A stretch of DNA of 64,000 nt from Thiocapsa imhoffii (GCF_016583985.1 NZ_NRSD01000009.1:62001-126000); one strand, 5' to 3'. Positions 20,201 to 28,917 are shown, numbered from the stretch's first letter. Numbers and translations are program-made. The notes: a model not told the origin generated them from the letters alone.

Positions 20201-22199
20201 CTTCGCCGTGTGCGTCCTCGATCTGACCCGTCCCGGCGCACCTCTTTGGGATCTCCCGATCCATCGCGGGGAGGTGCGCAGCCTGGTCTTCTCGCCTGAT
20301 AGCGAACAGCTCTTGACCGCCTCGCGCGACGGATCGGCGCGCCTGCTTGAGCGCGCGACCGGTACCGAGCAAGCTGTGTTCCCGCGGCGCGGGTCGCTCG
20401 GACGTCCGGCCAATTCAGCCCGTTTCGACCCCGCGGGCCGTCGCGTTGCGGTCGCCTCGGCCGATGAACGGATTCGCGTCTACGACCTCGCCGGCCAGGA
20501 ACTGGCCGAACTCGGCGTGCTCGAACGCGATGGTCGGTCGATCCGAATCCACAAGTCGGCCGTGCGCGAGGCGGTCTTCGCACCGGATGGACAGGATCTG
20601 GTCGCGGGCGATGACAGCGGTCAGGTGGTGCGCTGGCATCTGCCGAGTGGGCGCGCGGAGATCCTCGGGCACCATGGGTTGAGCGTCGAGCATCTGCGGA
20701 TCGGTCAGCGCTCCGATGTAGAGGATCACGAGCCGCTGGTCTTGAGCGCATCGCTCGATAAGACCGCACGCCTGTGGGGCCTGATCACGGGGCGGGAGGT
20801 CGCGACCTTCAGTCACGACGAGGCCGTCTCCGATGCCCGCTTCAGCGATGATGGTCAGCGGATCCTGACCTATTCGGATCTGGATGGATCCGCGCGACTT
20901 TGGTCGGCGCGACCGCTCGAGACCCTCGCATTCCATCTGCCCAGCGAGGATCATGTCTGGCATCTCGCGATGGCCGCCGTTCCTCCCGCCGCCGATGCCG
21001 ACCCGAACGATCGCGGGACGACCCTGCTCGCCACCGCGGCCTTCGATGGCCGCGTCGCGGTGTGGGAGCAGGCGCGTCGTGCCGACACCGTCTCGCCACC
21101 CCTGCTGCGTTGGACGCTCACCGGCCACCAGGGCCGAGTGCGGCGTGTCGCCTTTTCCCCGGCGGCGGATCAAGTGGCGAGCGTGGGACACGATGGCACG
21201 GCTTGGGTGTGGGACCTCGACACCGGGCAGGGTTGTCCGCTTCATCTGACCACGGACGGCCTGCCGTGTCAGGACCAGGGTCCCGCCTGCCCGAATGGTC
21301 AGTGGGCGCTCTTCTCACCGGACGGATCCTGGCTCCTGACGACCTCGAGCGAACCGGATCGCCCGGTGCGGCTGTGGGATCCGAAATCCTGCGCGCCCGT
21401 GGCGAGCGAACCGCCGTGGGGCGACTTCATCGCGGGGGTTCCGGCGGCGACGCTTGCACGCGGGCCGGATGGAACGACCTGGGTCGGCCTCGGCGATGAG
21501 ACCGGGGGGGTGCGTGTCTTACGCGCCAATGATAAAGGGGTTTGGAGTGCGGTCTGTGCCACCTCGATCCATACCAGTGTCATCACCGATCTGGCCTTCT
21601 CCCCCGATCTCAAGCAACTGGCGACGGTGAGCGAGGACGGGCGTGCCGCCTTGCTCGCGCTGTCCCCGCAGGCCTGTACGCTGCGGCATCTGTTGGAGCC
21701 TCAGGCCGGGGCACTCTACAGCGTGGACTTCGCCCCCGACGGTCAGGAGCTGGTGACGGCAGCCCTGGATGCACGCGCGCAACTCTGGTCGACCCATGGC
21801 CATCTGATCGCGGAGTTGGTCGATCACAAGGACCGGATCTATTCTGCGCAATTCAGTGCCGATGGCCGTTGGATCCTGACCGCGTCGCGGGATGGCACGG
21901 TGCGCATGTGGCAGCGTCCACGTCGTGCGAGCGACACGGTGCTCGAACCCTTTCTGATCCTATCGGCCGATTTTGGAGGGGTCGCCTTTGCCGCGTTCAG
22001 TCCGGACGGACAGAGTATCGGCGCGGCTTACTGGGACAACACCACCTTGCTCTGGCGGCTCTGGACCGAGGAAACGGGTCCAGCGCCGCGTCTCGACGCC
22101 GTGTGGGGGCGGGACCGTTCGCGCTTGGCGCTGATCCGCGAAGCGGAGCGCTTCAAACAGGAGAACTGGCTCGATCATCCACGTCGCTCAGCCGAGTAA
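17289..22199 (+). CDS. DUF4062-STAND NTPase-transmembrane-WD40 protein
   Basis: 1636 residues from ATG 17289. (1) About 5-120: a DUF4062-like domain starting VRIFVSSPSDLEHERALVKDVI and continuing ILWEEE, EIVLVMLWTRLGTPL and MTGTEWEF; this domain often sits as an N-terminal effector or sensor. (2) About 215-700: a novel-STAND NTPase with Walker A GASGVGKSS at 245-253 and Walker-B-like IIIDPLDPLFE near 357-367, ending with the helical HPVLFQHWSPVRDWL segment. (3) About 771-792: one hydrophobic helix, probably membrane-spanning. (4) About 840-1620: numerous WD40 repeats (for example LVFSPDSEQLLTASRDGSARLLE). STAND proteins oligomerise after ligand sensing by their repeat domain. Defence against phage or regulated cell death is inferred, not shown. 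No partner gene is fused or overlapping. Confidence 0.85.
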   Translation: MPEAKVRIFVSSPSDLEHERALVKDVIAALTQEYLPYFDLQAILWEEEALTAAQSFQAGLLRPSECEIVLVMLWTRLGTPLAEDPYGGMTGTEWEFVDAVRASAHTGRPEVLVYKKSAPRMVDVNDAEATREALADRHRLDAFFREHFFNPDGSFSRAFREFANDRSFRQLLETQLRKLLNRRISAERRLAADAGDWRGSPFRDGVSFELKDERVFTGRETESRELIGRLDHLQGAGRGLLLLSGASGVGKSSLIRAGLLPRLVRPFLFPGIAGCRWGLVELGRETPLAALSRALAGTGMLGPALDAFGLDRERLERLLLSEPAVAADQIQAALNQLGAAPAMRGTGVEGRLQLAIIIDPLDPLFESAAGVVPGARDLVRALARLAAREGVWVIASLRSDHLERLADLPELVTLLDEHSWYQVEPPPPARIRQVIEIPARMAGIEYEAMTGADSQGLVEILEAEASRLEHWPAVLAPALNAIYRRATETASVSADAPIHRVLTLADYRQVGGLSGTLLHRAETLWTDLDAALQGALPVLCRALVALEGGGRSQLAARKGDLGTLRRNPMVAQLLERLIAARLIVADAVVDPGGRRDCGQGPPTLIESLRQLLAQSGEEWRERLRGKGTAPVLEDLGTERGFALAGESELSPVIPGTAAPADATPAPNWAEHRPVVTLIHPVLFQHWSPVRDWLDEPAHRRDLILRYQISRQSRLWRRTDCNREYLLGERGYAAARRFAEEHPDELEPLEQQFLEQSQQYLVYQRARNRWARLFGLTLATLLVFSTSAALWAWNASREATLNLQRSLLKAADLAVQRGNTPEAVRLALGAGPYLPKAATDTLSRAFTANRLIAMVQSDVAPGVQPMSPAFRDDGQQLVTQSTGKGAELWELDGQRFRSLGILADPALAIHSIRFIGTESEMILGIGERGIWRLPARSDQPPDWACGARSDSPIAIAPNQRFLAVSHGAPQDRFAVCVLDLTRPGAPLWDLPIHRGEVRSLVFSPDSEQLLTASRDGSARLLERATGTEQAVFPRRGSLGRPANSARFDPAGRRVAVASADERIRVYDLAGQELAELGVLERDGRSIRIHKSAVREAVFAPDGQDLVAGDDSGQVVRWHLPSGRAEILGHHGLSVEHLRIGQRSDVEDHEPLVLSASLDKTARLWGLITGREVATFSHDEAVSDARFSDDGQRILTYSDLDGSARLWSARPLETLAFHLPSEDHVWHLAMAAVPPAADADPNDRGTTLLATAAFDGRVAVWEQARRADTVSPPLLRWTLTGHQGRVRRVAFSPAADQVASVGHDGTAWVWDLDTGQGCPLHLTTDGLPCQDQGPACPNGQWALFSPDGSWLLTTSSEPDRPVRLWDPKSCAPVASEPPWGDFIAGVPAATLARGPDGTTWVGLGDETGGVRVLRANDKGVWSAVCATSIHTSVITDLAFSPDLKQLATVSEDGRAALLALSPQACTLRHLLEPQAGALYSVDFAPDGQELVTAALDARAQLWSTHGHLIAELVDHKDRIYSAQFSADGRWILTASRDGTVRMWQRPRRASDTVLEPFLILSADFGGVAFAAFSPDGQSIGAAYWDNTTLLWRLWTEETGPAPRLDAVWGRDRSRLALIREAERFKQENWLDHPRRSAE

Positions 22200-22215
22200 G
22201 CCCACGCCGAGCCCC

Positions 22216-22249
22216 CCCTAGACAGCCCTAGACAGCCCTAGACAGCCCT
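22216..22249. repeat. Tandem decamer repeat
   Basis: Three full copies of CCCTAGACAG plus a partial CCCT follow the stop codon of the STAND-WD40 gene by 16 bp. It is short, GC-rich and non-coding; a transcription-end or slippage origin cannot be told apart. Confidence 0.8.
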
Positions 22250-22404
22250 CGTCGAGTCAGCGATGGGGCCGCGGGGCCGCTCGCGTCATCGGGATCCCGA
22301 CCGGGCGCACCAGCACGGCCGGTGTGATGCATACCCATGTTCGCGCCAGCCAGGGCGTTCGGCCGACGCGATAAAAAAGCGACCAGACGCGCTCGGAGAC
22401 GAGT

Positions 22405-22734
22405 TCAATGGCAGGTCTTGGATTCGGGGTGCGTGGCCCGATGCGCGAGGGCGAGGGCTTGGGCGGCGGCGAATTCCGCATCGCTCATCTGGCTGCCGAC
22501 GATGTTACGCAGGAGATCGGCATCCTGATCACCTTGCGCGATCGCCAAGGTGAGCCAGAAGTGCGCCTGGGCGAGATCGATCTCCACCCCGCGCCCTTCC
22601 GCATAGATGAGACCCAGGGCATATTGGGCATCGACCTCGCCACGCTCGGCAGCCGCGCGGATGCGCGCGACCTTCGAGGGATCATGACGCAGGAGGATCA
22701 GGTCCTTCAGATAGCTGTTATCGGGCCGGGTCAT
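22405..22734 (-). CDS. Small Sel1-repeat protein
   Basis: A 109-residue protein from ATG 22734 with a GAAGGA site. Residues 28-68 form a recognisable Sel1-like repeat (GEVDAQYALGLIYAEGRGV followed by LAQAHFWLTLAIAQGD). There is no signal peptide, so it is probably a cytoplasmic adaptor-like protein. It diverges from rpmB across 210 bp. The C-terminal part, SDAEFAAAQALALAHRA, is helical. Partners are unknown. Confidence 0.8.
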   Translation of the reverse strand: MTRPDNSYLKDLILLRHDPSKVARIRAAAERGEVDAQYALGLIYAEGRGVEIDLAQAHFWLTLAIAQGDQDADLLRNIVGSQMSDAEFAAAQALALAHRATHPESKTCH

Positions 22735-22862
22735 GGTCGTGTGTCCTTCTCGGGCGAGTCGAAGGATGGAGGATACTCGACTCCTTGCCGGCGTGCGTGT
22801 TGGTGCGACCTTGCTCGCGCACCGCTGCTCCCATGACCGCCCTGCGATCGCATGTTGGGACT

Positions 22863-22890
22863 TTGCAGAAACGGGAGAGCATGATATCTT
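22863..22890 (+). promoter_or_regulatory. Possible rpmB-rpmG promoter
   Basis: TTGCAG at 22863-22868 and TATCTT at 22885-22890 with a 16-bp spacer, about 55 bp before the rpmB start. The matches are moderate. Confidence 0.4.
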
Positions 22891-22944
22891 TCCGCGTCTT
22901 GACTTGCTCGAAGCTCGTCCTAGCGAATTTTCAGGGATTCCGTC

Positions 22945-23181
22945 ATGTCCAAGATCTGCCAAGTCACCGGTAAGCGACCGATGGTCGGCAACAATGTCTC
23001 TCACGCGAACAACAAGACGAAGCGACGTTTTCTGCCGAATCTTCACGATCGACGCTTCTGGGTCGCGTCCGAGCAACGCTGGGTGAAGTTGCGCGTCTCG
23101 ACCAAAGGGATGCGTGTCATCGACAAACGTGGGATCGATGTGGTGCTCGGCGAGATCCGTGCCCGCGGTGATAAGGTCTAA
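22945..23181 (+). CDS. rpmB: 50S ribosomal protein L28
   Basis: The 78-residue product [20 protein letters not shown]... is a canonical L28, containing [18 protein letters not shown] and ending in IRARGDKV. Start ATG 22945. It is followed 14 bp later by rpmG, the usual ribosomal pair. Confidence 0.98.
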   Translation: MSKICQVTGKRPMVGNNVSHANNKTKRRFLPNLHDRRFWVASEQRWVKLRVSTKGMRVIDKRGIDVVLGEIRARGDKV

Positions 23182-23195
23182 CGGGAGAACTCGAG

Positions 23196-23363
23196 ATGGC
23201 GAAGGCAGCACGCGATAAGATCCGGCTCAATTCCAGTGCCGGCACCGGTCATTTCTACACCACGACCAAGAACAAGCGAAACCAACCGGGAAAGATGGAG
23301 ATCAAGAAATTCGATCCCGTCGTCCGTCAGCATGTGCTCTATAAAGAGGGCAAGATCAAATAG
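23196..23363 (+). CDS. rpmG: 50S ribosomal protein L33
   Basis: A 55-codon gene read directly from the sequence: it starts [20 protein letters not shown], contains [20 protein letters not shown] and ends [11 protein letters not shown]. It is a typical L33 of the form lacking the zinc-binding cysteine pairs. A GGGAG site precedes the ATG. It closes the rpmB-rpmG operon before a terminator. Confidence 0.97.
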   Translation: MAKAARDKIRLNSSAGTGHFYTTTKNKRNQPGKMEIKKFDPVVRQHVLYKEGKIK

Positions 23364-23391
23364 GATCCACGGGCGTCCCGGTGGCATCAAG

Positions 23392-23413
23392 GCCCGCTCA
23401 AGCGGGCTTTTTT
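23392..23413 (+). terminator. Rho-independent terminator after rpmG
   Basis: A GC stem (GCCCGC, loop TCAA, GCGGGC) is followed by six T residues, 28 bp after the rpmG stop. It is the clearest intrinsic terminator in the window. Confidence 0.9.
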
Positions 23414-23517
23414 GTGCCTGAACGTCCGCTCGGTCCGCCCATCTCGGTCGTGCGGCGACGATCATCGCCGCGTCGCGATCCCCTCCTCGACCCACCCGAG
23501 CGCGTCCGAGCCAGGCC

Positions 23518-25365
23518 TTAGGCTCCAGGGTTCAGGGCTGGCAAGACGGCGCGCTTGACCGGGATGCGATGGGTCAGGCGGCGCAGGATCTCCGTGCGCC
23601 GACTGACTTCATGGGTGAACTCGCGTTTCCAGCGAGGGAAATCGAGATCCGCCGGACGCTGGCCGTAGAGCGCGGCGTCGAGTTCCTGGATCAGTTGCGC
23701 GAGCCTTGCCGCATCGGCCCTGGGACGGAGCGTCAGGATGAGTTTGACCAGGTTGGGCTGCGTGATCTCGCCCTGGAAGCGCAAGCGGCTGCGGGCACCC
23801 TGTGCGAAGCGGTTGCACCAATCGACTGGATCGGTGGCGCCATTGGCCTGATGAACACAGCTCAAAAACCGGCTACTGCGCGGCCGCGCTGCCTGGAGTG
23901 CCGCGCGTGAACGGGCCAGGATGACCGCGGGTCGCAGGGGTTCGATCAGGGCCAGCCCACGCTGCCGCAGCCGCAGGTGGAGCGTCGCGAGGCGCGCCTG
24001 CACGGCCGCCAGGCGACCCGGGTGCGGCCTGGTCCGCGTGCCACTCAGACGCCCGGTGTGCGCACCATAGAGGACCCCGCCCCAGTAGCCTGCGATGACC
24101 AAGAGGATGGCGACGAACGGCAGCCAAACCAGCCCCCACTCAGGCGCGCCGGCGAGCGCCGCGGGCATCCCCAAACCGTTGCCCGCTCCCCCAATGGACA
24201 GGATACGCATCGGCAGACGCGCGACCTCTGGTGTCCCCAGTTGAGTGTTCCACCAGGTCAGGCTGATTTCCGGCAGCACCAGGCGCCCGGTCGCTTGAGG
24301 GACCAGGGTGTAGAACTCGACACGACGGGCAAACAGCCCCTGACGGTCAGGGGTCAGACCGCCCTCGCTCACCACCTGTTCGCGATAGACCCGCAGTCCG
24401 GGGTTCGTGAGTTGATCCACCAGGCTCGGAAGCTGCGCCGGGGTGGCGCCGATGGCGTTCAGCTCAAGCGCGAGTGTCACCGGCTGCCCGGGCACCAGCT
24501 CCTCTTCGCGCTCGATGGTCGCGTTCAGACTCAAGGACTGCAACGGCAACCAGGGACTGACGGTGGCGATCGCGGGCTGGACCCGCAGCCGCATGGGCTG
24601 ATCCGCCGTGGCCTCGAAGCGCTGCGAGGAGCCGCCGTAACCGCGGACGTTTCCAATGACGCTGATCGGTGGAATCTCCAGGTCCCCGGCGCGCAGCGGG
24701 ATCAGGATGAGCTGAAAGCGATTGACGATCTCGCGCCGACCTCGACCCAGATCCTGGACCTCAAGGGTTGGTCCTTCGAGTCGCTGGATCAGCACGTCAC
24801 CGGAGATCGGCAACTCCAGACTGGCCTCGCTCGGATTCTCGCCACTGATTAAGCGAACATCGAGCACGATCGGCTGTTGCAGATAGGGCTCCTGGCTCCC
24901 GAGCCTGACCTCGAGTCGGGGCGGCGAACCCTGCGCCGGTCCGGTCGCGGGTGCGGAGTAGGGACCCGGGTAGGGAGTCGGTCGCCCCCCTGGGGCTTGA
25001 CCCGGCATGCCAGGATAGACCGGCTGGGGATAACCACCGGACCATCCCGGCATCATCGGCTGGGGGGCTGGAAGTGGACCCGGCGGTGTCCCTTCGGCAT
25101 GGCTTTGGGGTGGCTGCCGGAACTCCCACGGACTCTGTCGTGGGGCTGCCGGCGGACCGGAACCAACTGGCGCTTGGGGATAGCTGCCCTGGGGCGGACC
25201 GGGGGCATGGCCGGGCGGTGGTCCCGCCGCTGGGCCATAGGGCGGTCCATAGGGCCAGCCCCAGGTTGCCGTGCTGATCAGGCAGAGCACGACGAACAGA
25301 GGCACAAGAAGGCGGTCGCGCCGCCCCCCCTGATCCACGGCCATCCTCGGGTGCGCGGAAATCAC
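23518..25365 (-). CDS. batD: BatD-like protein with Pro/Gly-rich N-terminal region
   Basis: About 615 residues. An N-terminal hydrophobic segment (LLVPLFVVLCLISTATWGW) acts as signal peptide, followed by about 110 residues of Pro/Gly/Gln-rich sequence, then beta-rich BatD-like domains (RLEVRLGSQEPYLQQPIVLDV onwards), a transmembrane helix at WGLVWLPFVAILLVIAGYW and a cytoplasmic C-terminal helical region. BatD proteins associate with VWA/MoxR systems, and their molecular role is unsettled. Start: a GTG whose GTGA overlaps the stop of the upstream TPR gene; a GTG one codon earlier at 25368 is equally possible. Last gene of the operon. Confidence 0.85.
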   Translation of the reverse strand: MISAHPRMAVDQGGRRDRLLVPLFVVLCLISTATWGWPYGPPYGPAAGPPPGHAPGPPQGSYPQAPVGSGPPAAPRQSPWEFRQPPQSHAEGTPPGPLPAPQPMMPGWSGGYPQPVYPGMPGQAPGGRPTPYPGPYSAPATGPAQGSPPRLEVRLGSQEPYLQQPIVLDVRLISGENPSEASLELPISGDVLIQRLEGPTLEVQDLGRGRREIVNRFQLILIPLRAGDLEIPPISVIGNVRGYGGSSQRFEATADQPMRLRVQPAIATVSPWLPLQSLSLNATIEREEELVPGQPVTLALELNAIGATPAQLPSLVDQLTNPGLRVYREQVVSEGGLTPDRQGLFARRVEFYTLVPQATGRLVLPEISLTWWNTQLGTPEVARLPMRILSIGGAGNGLGMPAALAGAPEWGLVWLPFVAILLVIAGYWGGVLYGAHTGRLSGTRTRPHPGRLAAVQARLATLHLRLRQRGLALIEPLRPAVILARSRAALQAARPRSSRFLSCVHQANGATDPVDWCNRFAQGARSRLRFQGEITQPNLVKLILTLRPRADAARLAQLIQELDAALYGQRPADLDFPRWKREFTHEVSRRTEILRRLTHRIPVKRAVLPALNPGA

Positions 25366-26840
25366 CACGGGCGATTCTCCAACAGCGGGGTGCTTCCTCC
25401 TTGGATCCAGCGTAACTCCTCGAGTCGGTACTGATTGCGTAGCAGGATGGCAGGGCTCCCCTCGACCTGTTTCAAGCGTTGTTCCATCAGGGCCAGACCC
25501 GCGGCATTCGCGTCCGCATCCTCGCCCGCGCCCTCTTCGCCAAGGCCCTCCGCGCCTTGTGGGTCACCCACATCGTCGGCGAGTTGATCGAACTGCGTGA
25601 TCGCTGCGCCCGCATCCGCATCCGAGACACGCTCCGGCGGCATCGCCTCAGTCGATGAGGCCGGCGCGGACCCCTCTGGGCGGCGCCCCGACCGGTCCAT
25701 GCGATCGGTCTCGTCACCCTCCGCCCGCGCAGCCGGCGCCGCATCGCCGGGTTCTGTGCCAGCGCCCGTCTCCTCACCCGCGTCTGGTGCATCAGGGTCG
25801 GCCGCTGGATCGGTGTCGGACCCTGCCCTATCCGGTTCTGGCCCTGGATCCGGCGGGGGTTCAGGGGGCGTTGGACCCGGCTCGGAGGTGGGCCGCTCCT
25901 CCGTCCCGGACGCGATCTCGGAATCCGGGGGACCGGCCGCATCCGCTCGCCCAGCGGTGGTGTCGCCACCGCCACCCTGCTCATCGCGATCCTCGGAGGA
26001 TGCGGCCCCGGCGCTGGCCGAGTCCCCGGCGGAGCCTTCACCCGCGGTCGTCTCCTCGTCTGGGGCACCTCTTGATGCATCCATCTCATCGGCACCGCCC
26101 GCGGCGGAGGGCTCGCCCGGCTGCTCGCCGGTCGCACCCTCGTCCGCGGACGGCTGAGCACCGCTGCCCGGGCCTTGCGAGTCGCCCGAGTCGTCTTCTC
26201 CCTCGCTGTCCTGTCCCGCTTGGCTCTGCTCCGCGGCATCGTCTTGCGCGGTCTCCGAGTCCTGCTGCGCGGACTCACCCTGCTCGTCGGACGCGCTCTG
26301 TTCCGAGGGCTCGGATGGCTCCTGCTCCTCGTCGGGCTGATCCTGCGCAAGGCGCTCGGTCTCGCGAAATTGCTCCTGCTCGAGACGCGCCAACGTGGCG
26401 CGCGTCACGGCGAGATTGTGCGCCGCGTCCTCATGGTCGGGCTGCTGGCGCAGCACGGACTCATAGGCCGCGGCAGCCCCGGTGTAGTCACCGCGCTCGA
26501 AGCGGGTATTGCCCAGGTTGTAGCGGGCCGACTGGGCGTACTGGCCCTGCTCGGCGGCGAGGAACGCGCTCTCGGCCTCCTCGAGCCGCCCGGCCCGATA
26601 GAGGGCGACGCCTTTGCGATAGGGCTCGCGGAACTGCTCCGCCGCACCCTCGGCATCACCGGCTTGATACTGCTCAAAGGCCTTCTGCTCGGTGGTTTTG
26701 AACCAATCGGCCGCGACCAGGCCAGGGTGAGCCAGTCCGCAGAACCCACTGACGAGGATCAGCAGGGGTCCGACCGGTCCGTGGCGTGCGCTCGGCACGC
26801 GAGTCGCCGGCGTGCCCAGGGGGGGTGTTCGGGTCTTCAT
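25362..26840 (-). CDS. batC: BatC-like TPR protein with long acidic low-complexity region
   Basis: 492 residues. A signal-like N-terminus (PVGPLLILVSGFCGLAHPGLVAADW) is followed by TPR repeats at about 50-165 (ARYNLGNTRFERGDYTGAAAAYESVLRQQPDHEDAAHNLAVTRA). From about 175 to 430 the chain is almost entirely Glu, Asp, Ser, Gly, Pro, Ala and Gln and is expected to be disordered. A conserved-looking C-terminal tail ends LLRNQYRLEELRWIQ. The TPR domain adjoining VWA genes identifies it as the BatC-type member. ATGA overlap with batB. Confidence 0.85.
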   Translation of the reverse strand: MKTRTPPLGTPATRVPSARHGPVGPLLILVSGFCGLAHPGLVAADWFKTTEQKAFEQYQAGDAEGAAEQFREPYRKGVALYRAGRLEEAESAFLAAEQGQYAQSARYNLGNTRFERGDYTGAAAAYESVLRQQPDHEDAAHNLAVTRATLARLEQEQFRETERLAQDQPDEEQEPSEPSEQSASDEQGESAQQDSETAQDDAAEQSQAGQDSEGEDDSGDSQGPGSGAQPSADEGATGEQPGEPSAAGGADEMDASRGAPDEETTAGEGSAGDSASAGAASSEDRDEQGGGGDTTAGRADAAGPPDSEIASGTEERPTSEPGPTPPEPPPDPGPEPDRAGSDTDPAADPDAPDAGEETGAGTEPGDAAPAARAEGDETDRMDRSGRRPEGSAPASSTEAMPPERVSDADAGAAITQFDQLADDVGDPQGAEGLGEEGAGEDADANAAGLALMEQRLKQVEGSPAILLRNQYRLEELRWIQGGSTPLLENRPW

Positions 26841-27868
26841 CGCCCTGGCCTCCGGCGCGCACCAAGGGCACGCAGCTGAGGGAGGAGCAGGAACATCACC
26901 AGGGCCACTGGAATCCAGAAGCGTTCGTTCCAGATATAGGTGCGTTCGTCACGAGTCTGCGGCGGTCCGCCCGACCGGGTCGCGGCACGCAGGATGGCCG
27001 CGGTATCCTCGTCACGGAAATCGGCGCGGCGATACAGCCCACCGCCCGCGGCGGCAAGGTCCATCAGCAGCGCTTCATCAAGCGCCGAGCGCACCGGTTC
27101 GCCGCGCGCATCCCGCAGCACGCCCCCGCCGGGCGCGGGGACCTCGCCGCCGCTCGTGGAGCCGACCCCAAGCGTATGGAAGACCACGCCCTGGGCCGCC
27201 AAGCGGGCGACCTGCTCCGGGAGATCCGGTTCCTCGAAGTCGCCGTCGGAGATCAAGAGAATGGCGCGCGCACTCTCGGCAGGAAGGCCGGCGAGCAGTT
27301 GTTCGGCGAGGGTCAAGGCGGCGGCGAGGCGACTTCCCTGCAGATTCGGACTCGCCAGATCCGTGGTGAGCGCGGGCAAGGCATTGAGGATGCTCTGGGT
27401 CTCATCGGTCAAGGGCGAGATCACCAGCGGGACGGTGGCGAAGACGATCAAGCCGAGCCGCAGCTCGCGGTTTTTCTGAATCAGGTCACTCATCTCATGC
27501 CGGGCGCGCGCCAGGCGATTCGGACTCACGTCGGCGACCTGCATGGAACGCGACAGATCCAGCAGCACCAGCAGATGGTTGCCGGGATGGAAGAGTCGCA
27601 CATCGGTCGCATCCCACCGCGGTCCCGCCATTGCCACCAGCAGCAGGGTCCAGAGCAGGCTCCAACGCAGGTCGCGGCGCCAGCGCTCGGGTGCGCGCAG
27701 TTCGCGCGTTCCGGTCAAGTGCGGCAGCAGATGGGGGTCGGCGTAGCGATGCAGCGGACCCTGCGCGGCCCGGATGGCACTGCGCCTGAGCCAATAGGCC
27801 ACGGGCAGCAGCATCAGCAGACCAAGCAACCAGAACGGCTGGGCAAAATGCAGTCCGCCTTCCATCAT
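26837..27868 (-). CDS. batB: BatB-like VWA-domain membrane protein
   Basis: 343 residues from an ATG (27868) that overlaps the batA stop as ATGA. Two N-terminal hydrophobic segments (FWLLGLLMLLPVAYWL; WSLLWTLLLVAMAG) precede a von Willebrand A domain whose metal-ion-dependent adhesion site starts DLSRS at about 104-108, with the later ISDGDFEE loop. A C-terminal helix (FWIPVALVMFLLLPQL) anchors it again. The VWA domain would face the periplasm and bind a divalent cation. Confidence 0.92.
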   Translation of the reverse strand: MMEGGLHFAQPFWLLGLLMLLPVAYWLRRSAIRAAQGPLHRYADPHLLPHLTGTRELRAPERWRRDLRWSLLWTLLLVAMAGPRWDATDVRLFHPGNHLLVLLDLSRSMQVADVSPNRLARARHEMSDLIQKNRELRLGLIVFATVPLVISPLTDETQSILNALPALTTDLASPNLQGSRLAAALTLAEQLLAGLPAESARAILLISDGDFEEPDLPEQVARLAAQGVVFHTLGVGSTSGGEVPAPGGGVLRDARGEPVRSALDEALLMDLAAAGGGLYRRADFRDEDTAAILRAATRSGGPPQTRDERTYIWNERFWIPVALVMFLLLPQLRALGARRRPGR

Positions 27869-28908
27869 GGGGTCGGCCCCGTGAGGAAACGCGCCCGACC
27901 CGCCGGGAAGAGACCCAGGGCAAGCAGCGCGATGAGGGCCACGCCGAGCGGCCACCGATAGAGTGGCTGCGGCAGATAGGCGGTGCGCGTCTCCGCCTCG
28001 GTCTTCTCCAACTGATCGATGCGTGCGGAGATGGTTTCGAGGGCGCGCGTATCGGTGGCGCGAAAGTAGGCGCCGCCGGTGCGTTCGGCGATCTCCTGTA
28101 AGGTCCCCTCGTCCATCGTCAGATCGTCGCGATAGCGCACCACGCCCTCCTCGAGGATGGGAATCCGTGCCTCGGTACTGCCCACGCCGATCACATAGAC
28201 TCGCACCCCGAGCTGTCGGGCCAGGTCCGCGGACTCGAGCGGCGAGAAATGGCCCGCATTGTTGTCCCCATCGGCAATCACGATCAAGATCCGGGAGCCT
28301 TCAGGGCGTTCACGCAGTCGCGCGGCCCCAAGCGCGATGGCGTCGCCCAGCGCGGTCGCGGGTCCGGCGATGCTGGGGACGATGCCGTCGAGCAGTTGGC
28401 GGACCGCCAGGCGGTCAAGGCTCAGGGGGGCCAGCACGAAGGCCTGGGTGCCGAACACCACGAGCCCGACGCGGTCGCCGTTGCGCCCGTCGATGAAACG
28501 GCCCATGACCCCCCGCACCACGCTCATGCGATTGACCGGGCGGCCCTCGACGGTGAAGTCCAGGGCCTCCATGGAGTGCGAGGCATCAACCGCGATCATG
28601 AGGTCATAACCCGGGGTGCTGATCTCGGTATAGGGCATCAGCCACTGCGGGCGCATCAGGGTGAGCACCAGTGCGATCCAGAGCAGCGCGAGCAAGAGAC
28701 GGTAGAGCCACCCACCCAGACGCAGGCGCGGTCGGCGCACGCTGAAGGCGGCCTCCAAGGTGCTCAGTTGAGGATGCCGGAGCGTCACCTGCTGGCCCTC
28801 GAGCGTCTGCGTGCGATCGGCGGCATCGCCCCGCTCGGGCCACAGCCAGTGGAGCAGGAGCGGAAGCGGCAAGAGGAGTGCGGCCCAAGGCCAATGGAAC
28901 TCGAACAT
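27865..28908 (-). CDS. batA: BatA-like VWA-domain membrane protein
   Basis: 347 residues. Hydrophobic helices occur at about 6-22 and 68-86. The VWA domain has the DASHS metal-binding motif at 108-112, then a TALGDAIALG segment and VIADGDNNAG. A final helix lies near residues 318-337. It pairs with the following BatB, and both are coupled by ATGA overlaps. In other bacteria Bat proteins affect envelope integrity and stress tolerance; no substrate is known. Confidence 0.92.
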   Translation of the reverse strand: MFEFHWPWAALLLPLPLLLHWLWPERGDAADRTQTLEGQQVTLRHPQLSTLEAAFSVRRPRLRLGGWLYRLLLALLWIALVLTLMRPQWLMPYTEISTPGYDLMIAVDASHSMEALDFTVEGRPVNRMSVVRGVMGRFIDGRNGDRVGLVVFGTQAFVLAPLSLDRLAVRQLLDGIVPSIAGPATALGDAIALGAARLRERPEGSRILIVIADGDNNAGHFSPLESADLARQLGVRVYVIGVGSTEARIPILEEGVVRYRDDLTMDEGTLQEIAERTGGAYFRATDTRALETISARIDQLEKTEAETRTAYLPQPLYRWPLGVALIALLALGLFPAGRARFLTGPTP

Positions 28909-28917
28909 GGGGCGGCC

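Noticed and set aside
22257-22481. A small minus-strand frame past the Sel1 gene
   Set aside because: It overlaps the Sel1 gene in another frame and shows no recognisable features.
26786-27961. A 391-codon plus-strand open frame opposite batB
   Set aside because: batB has full VWA motifs; the plus-strand frame has no family resemblance.
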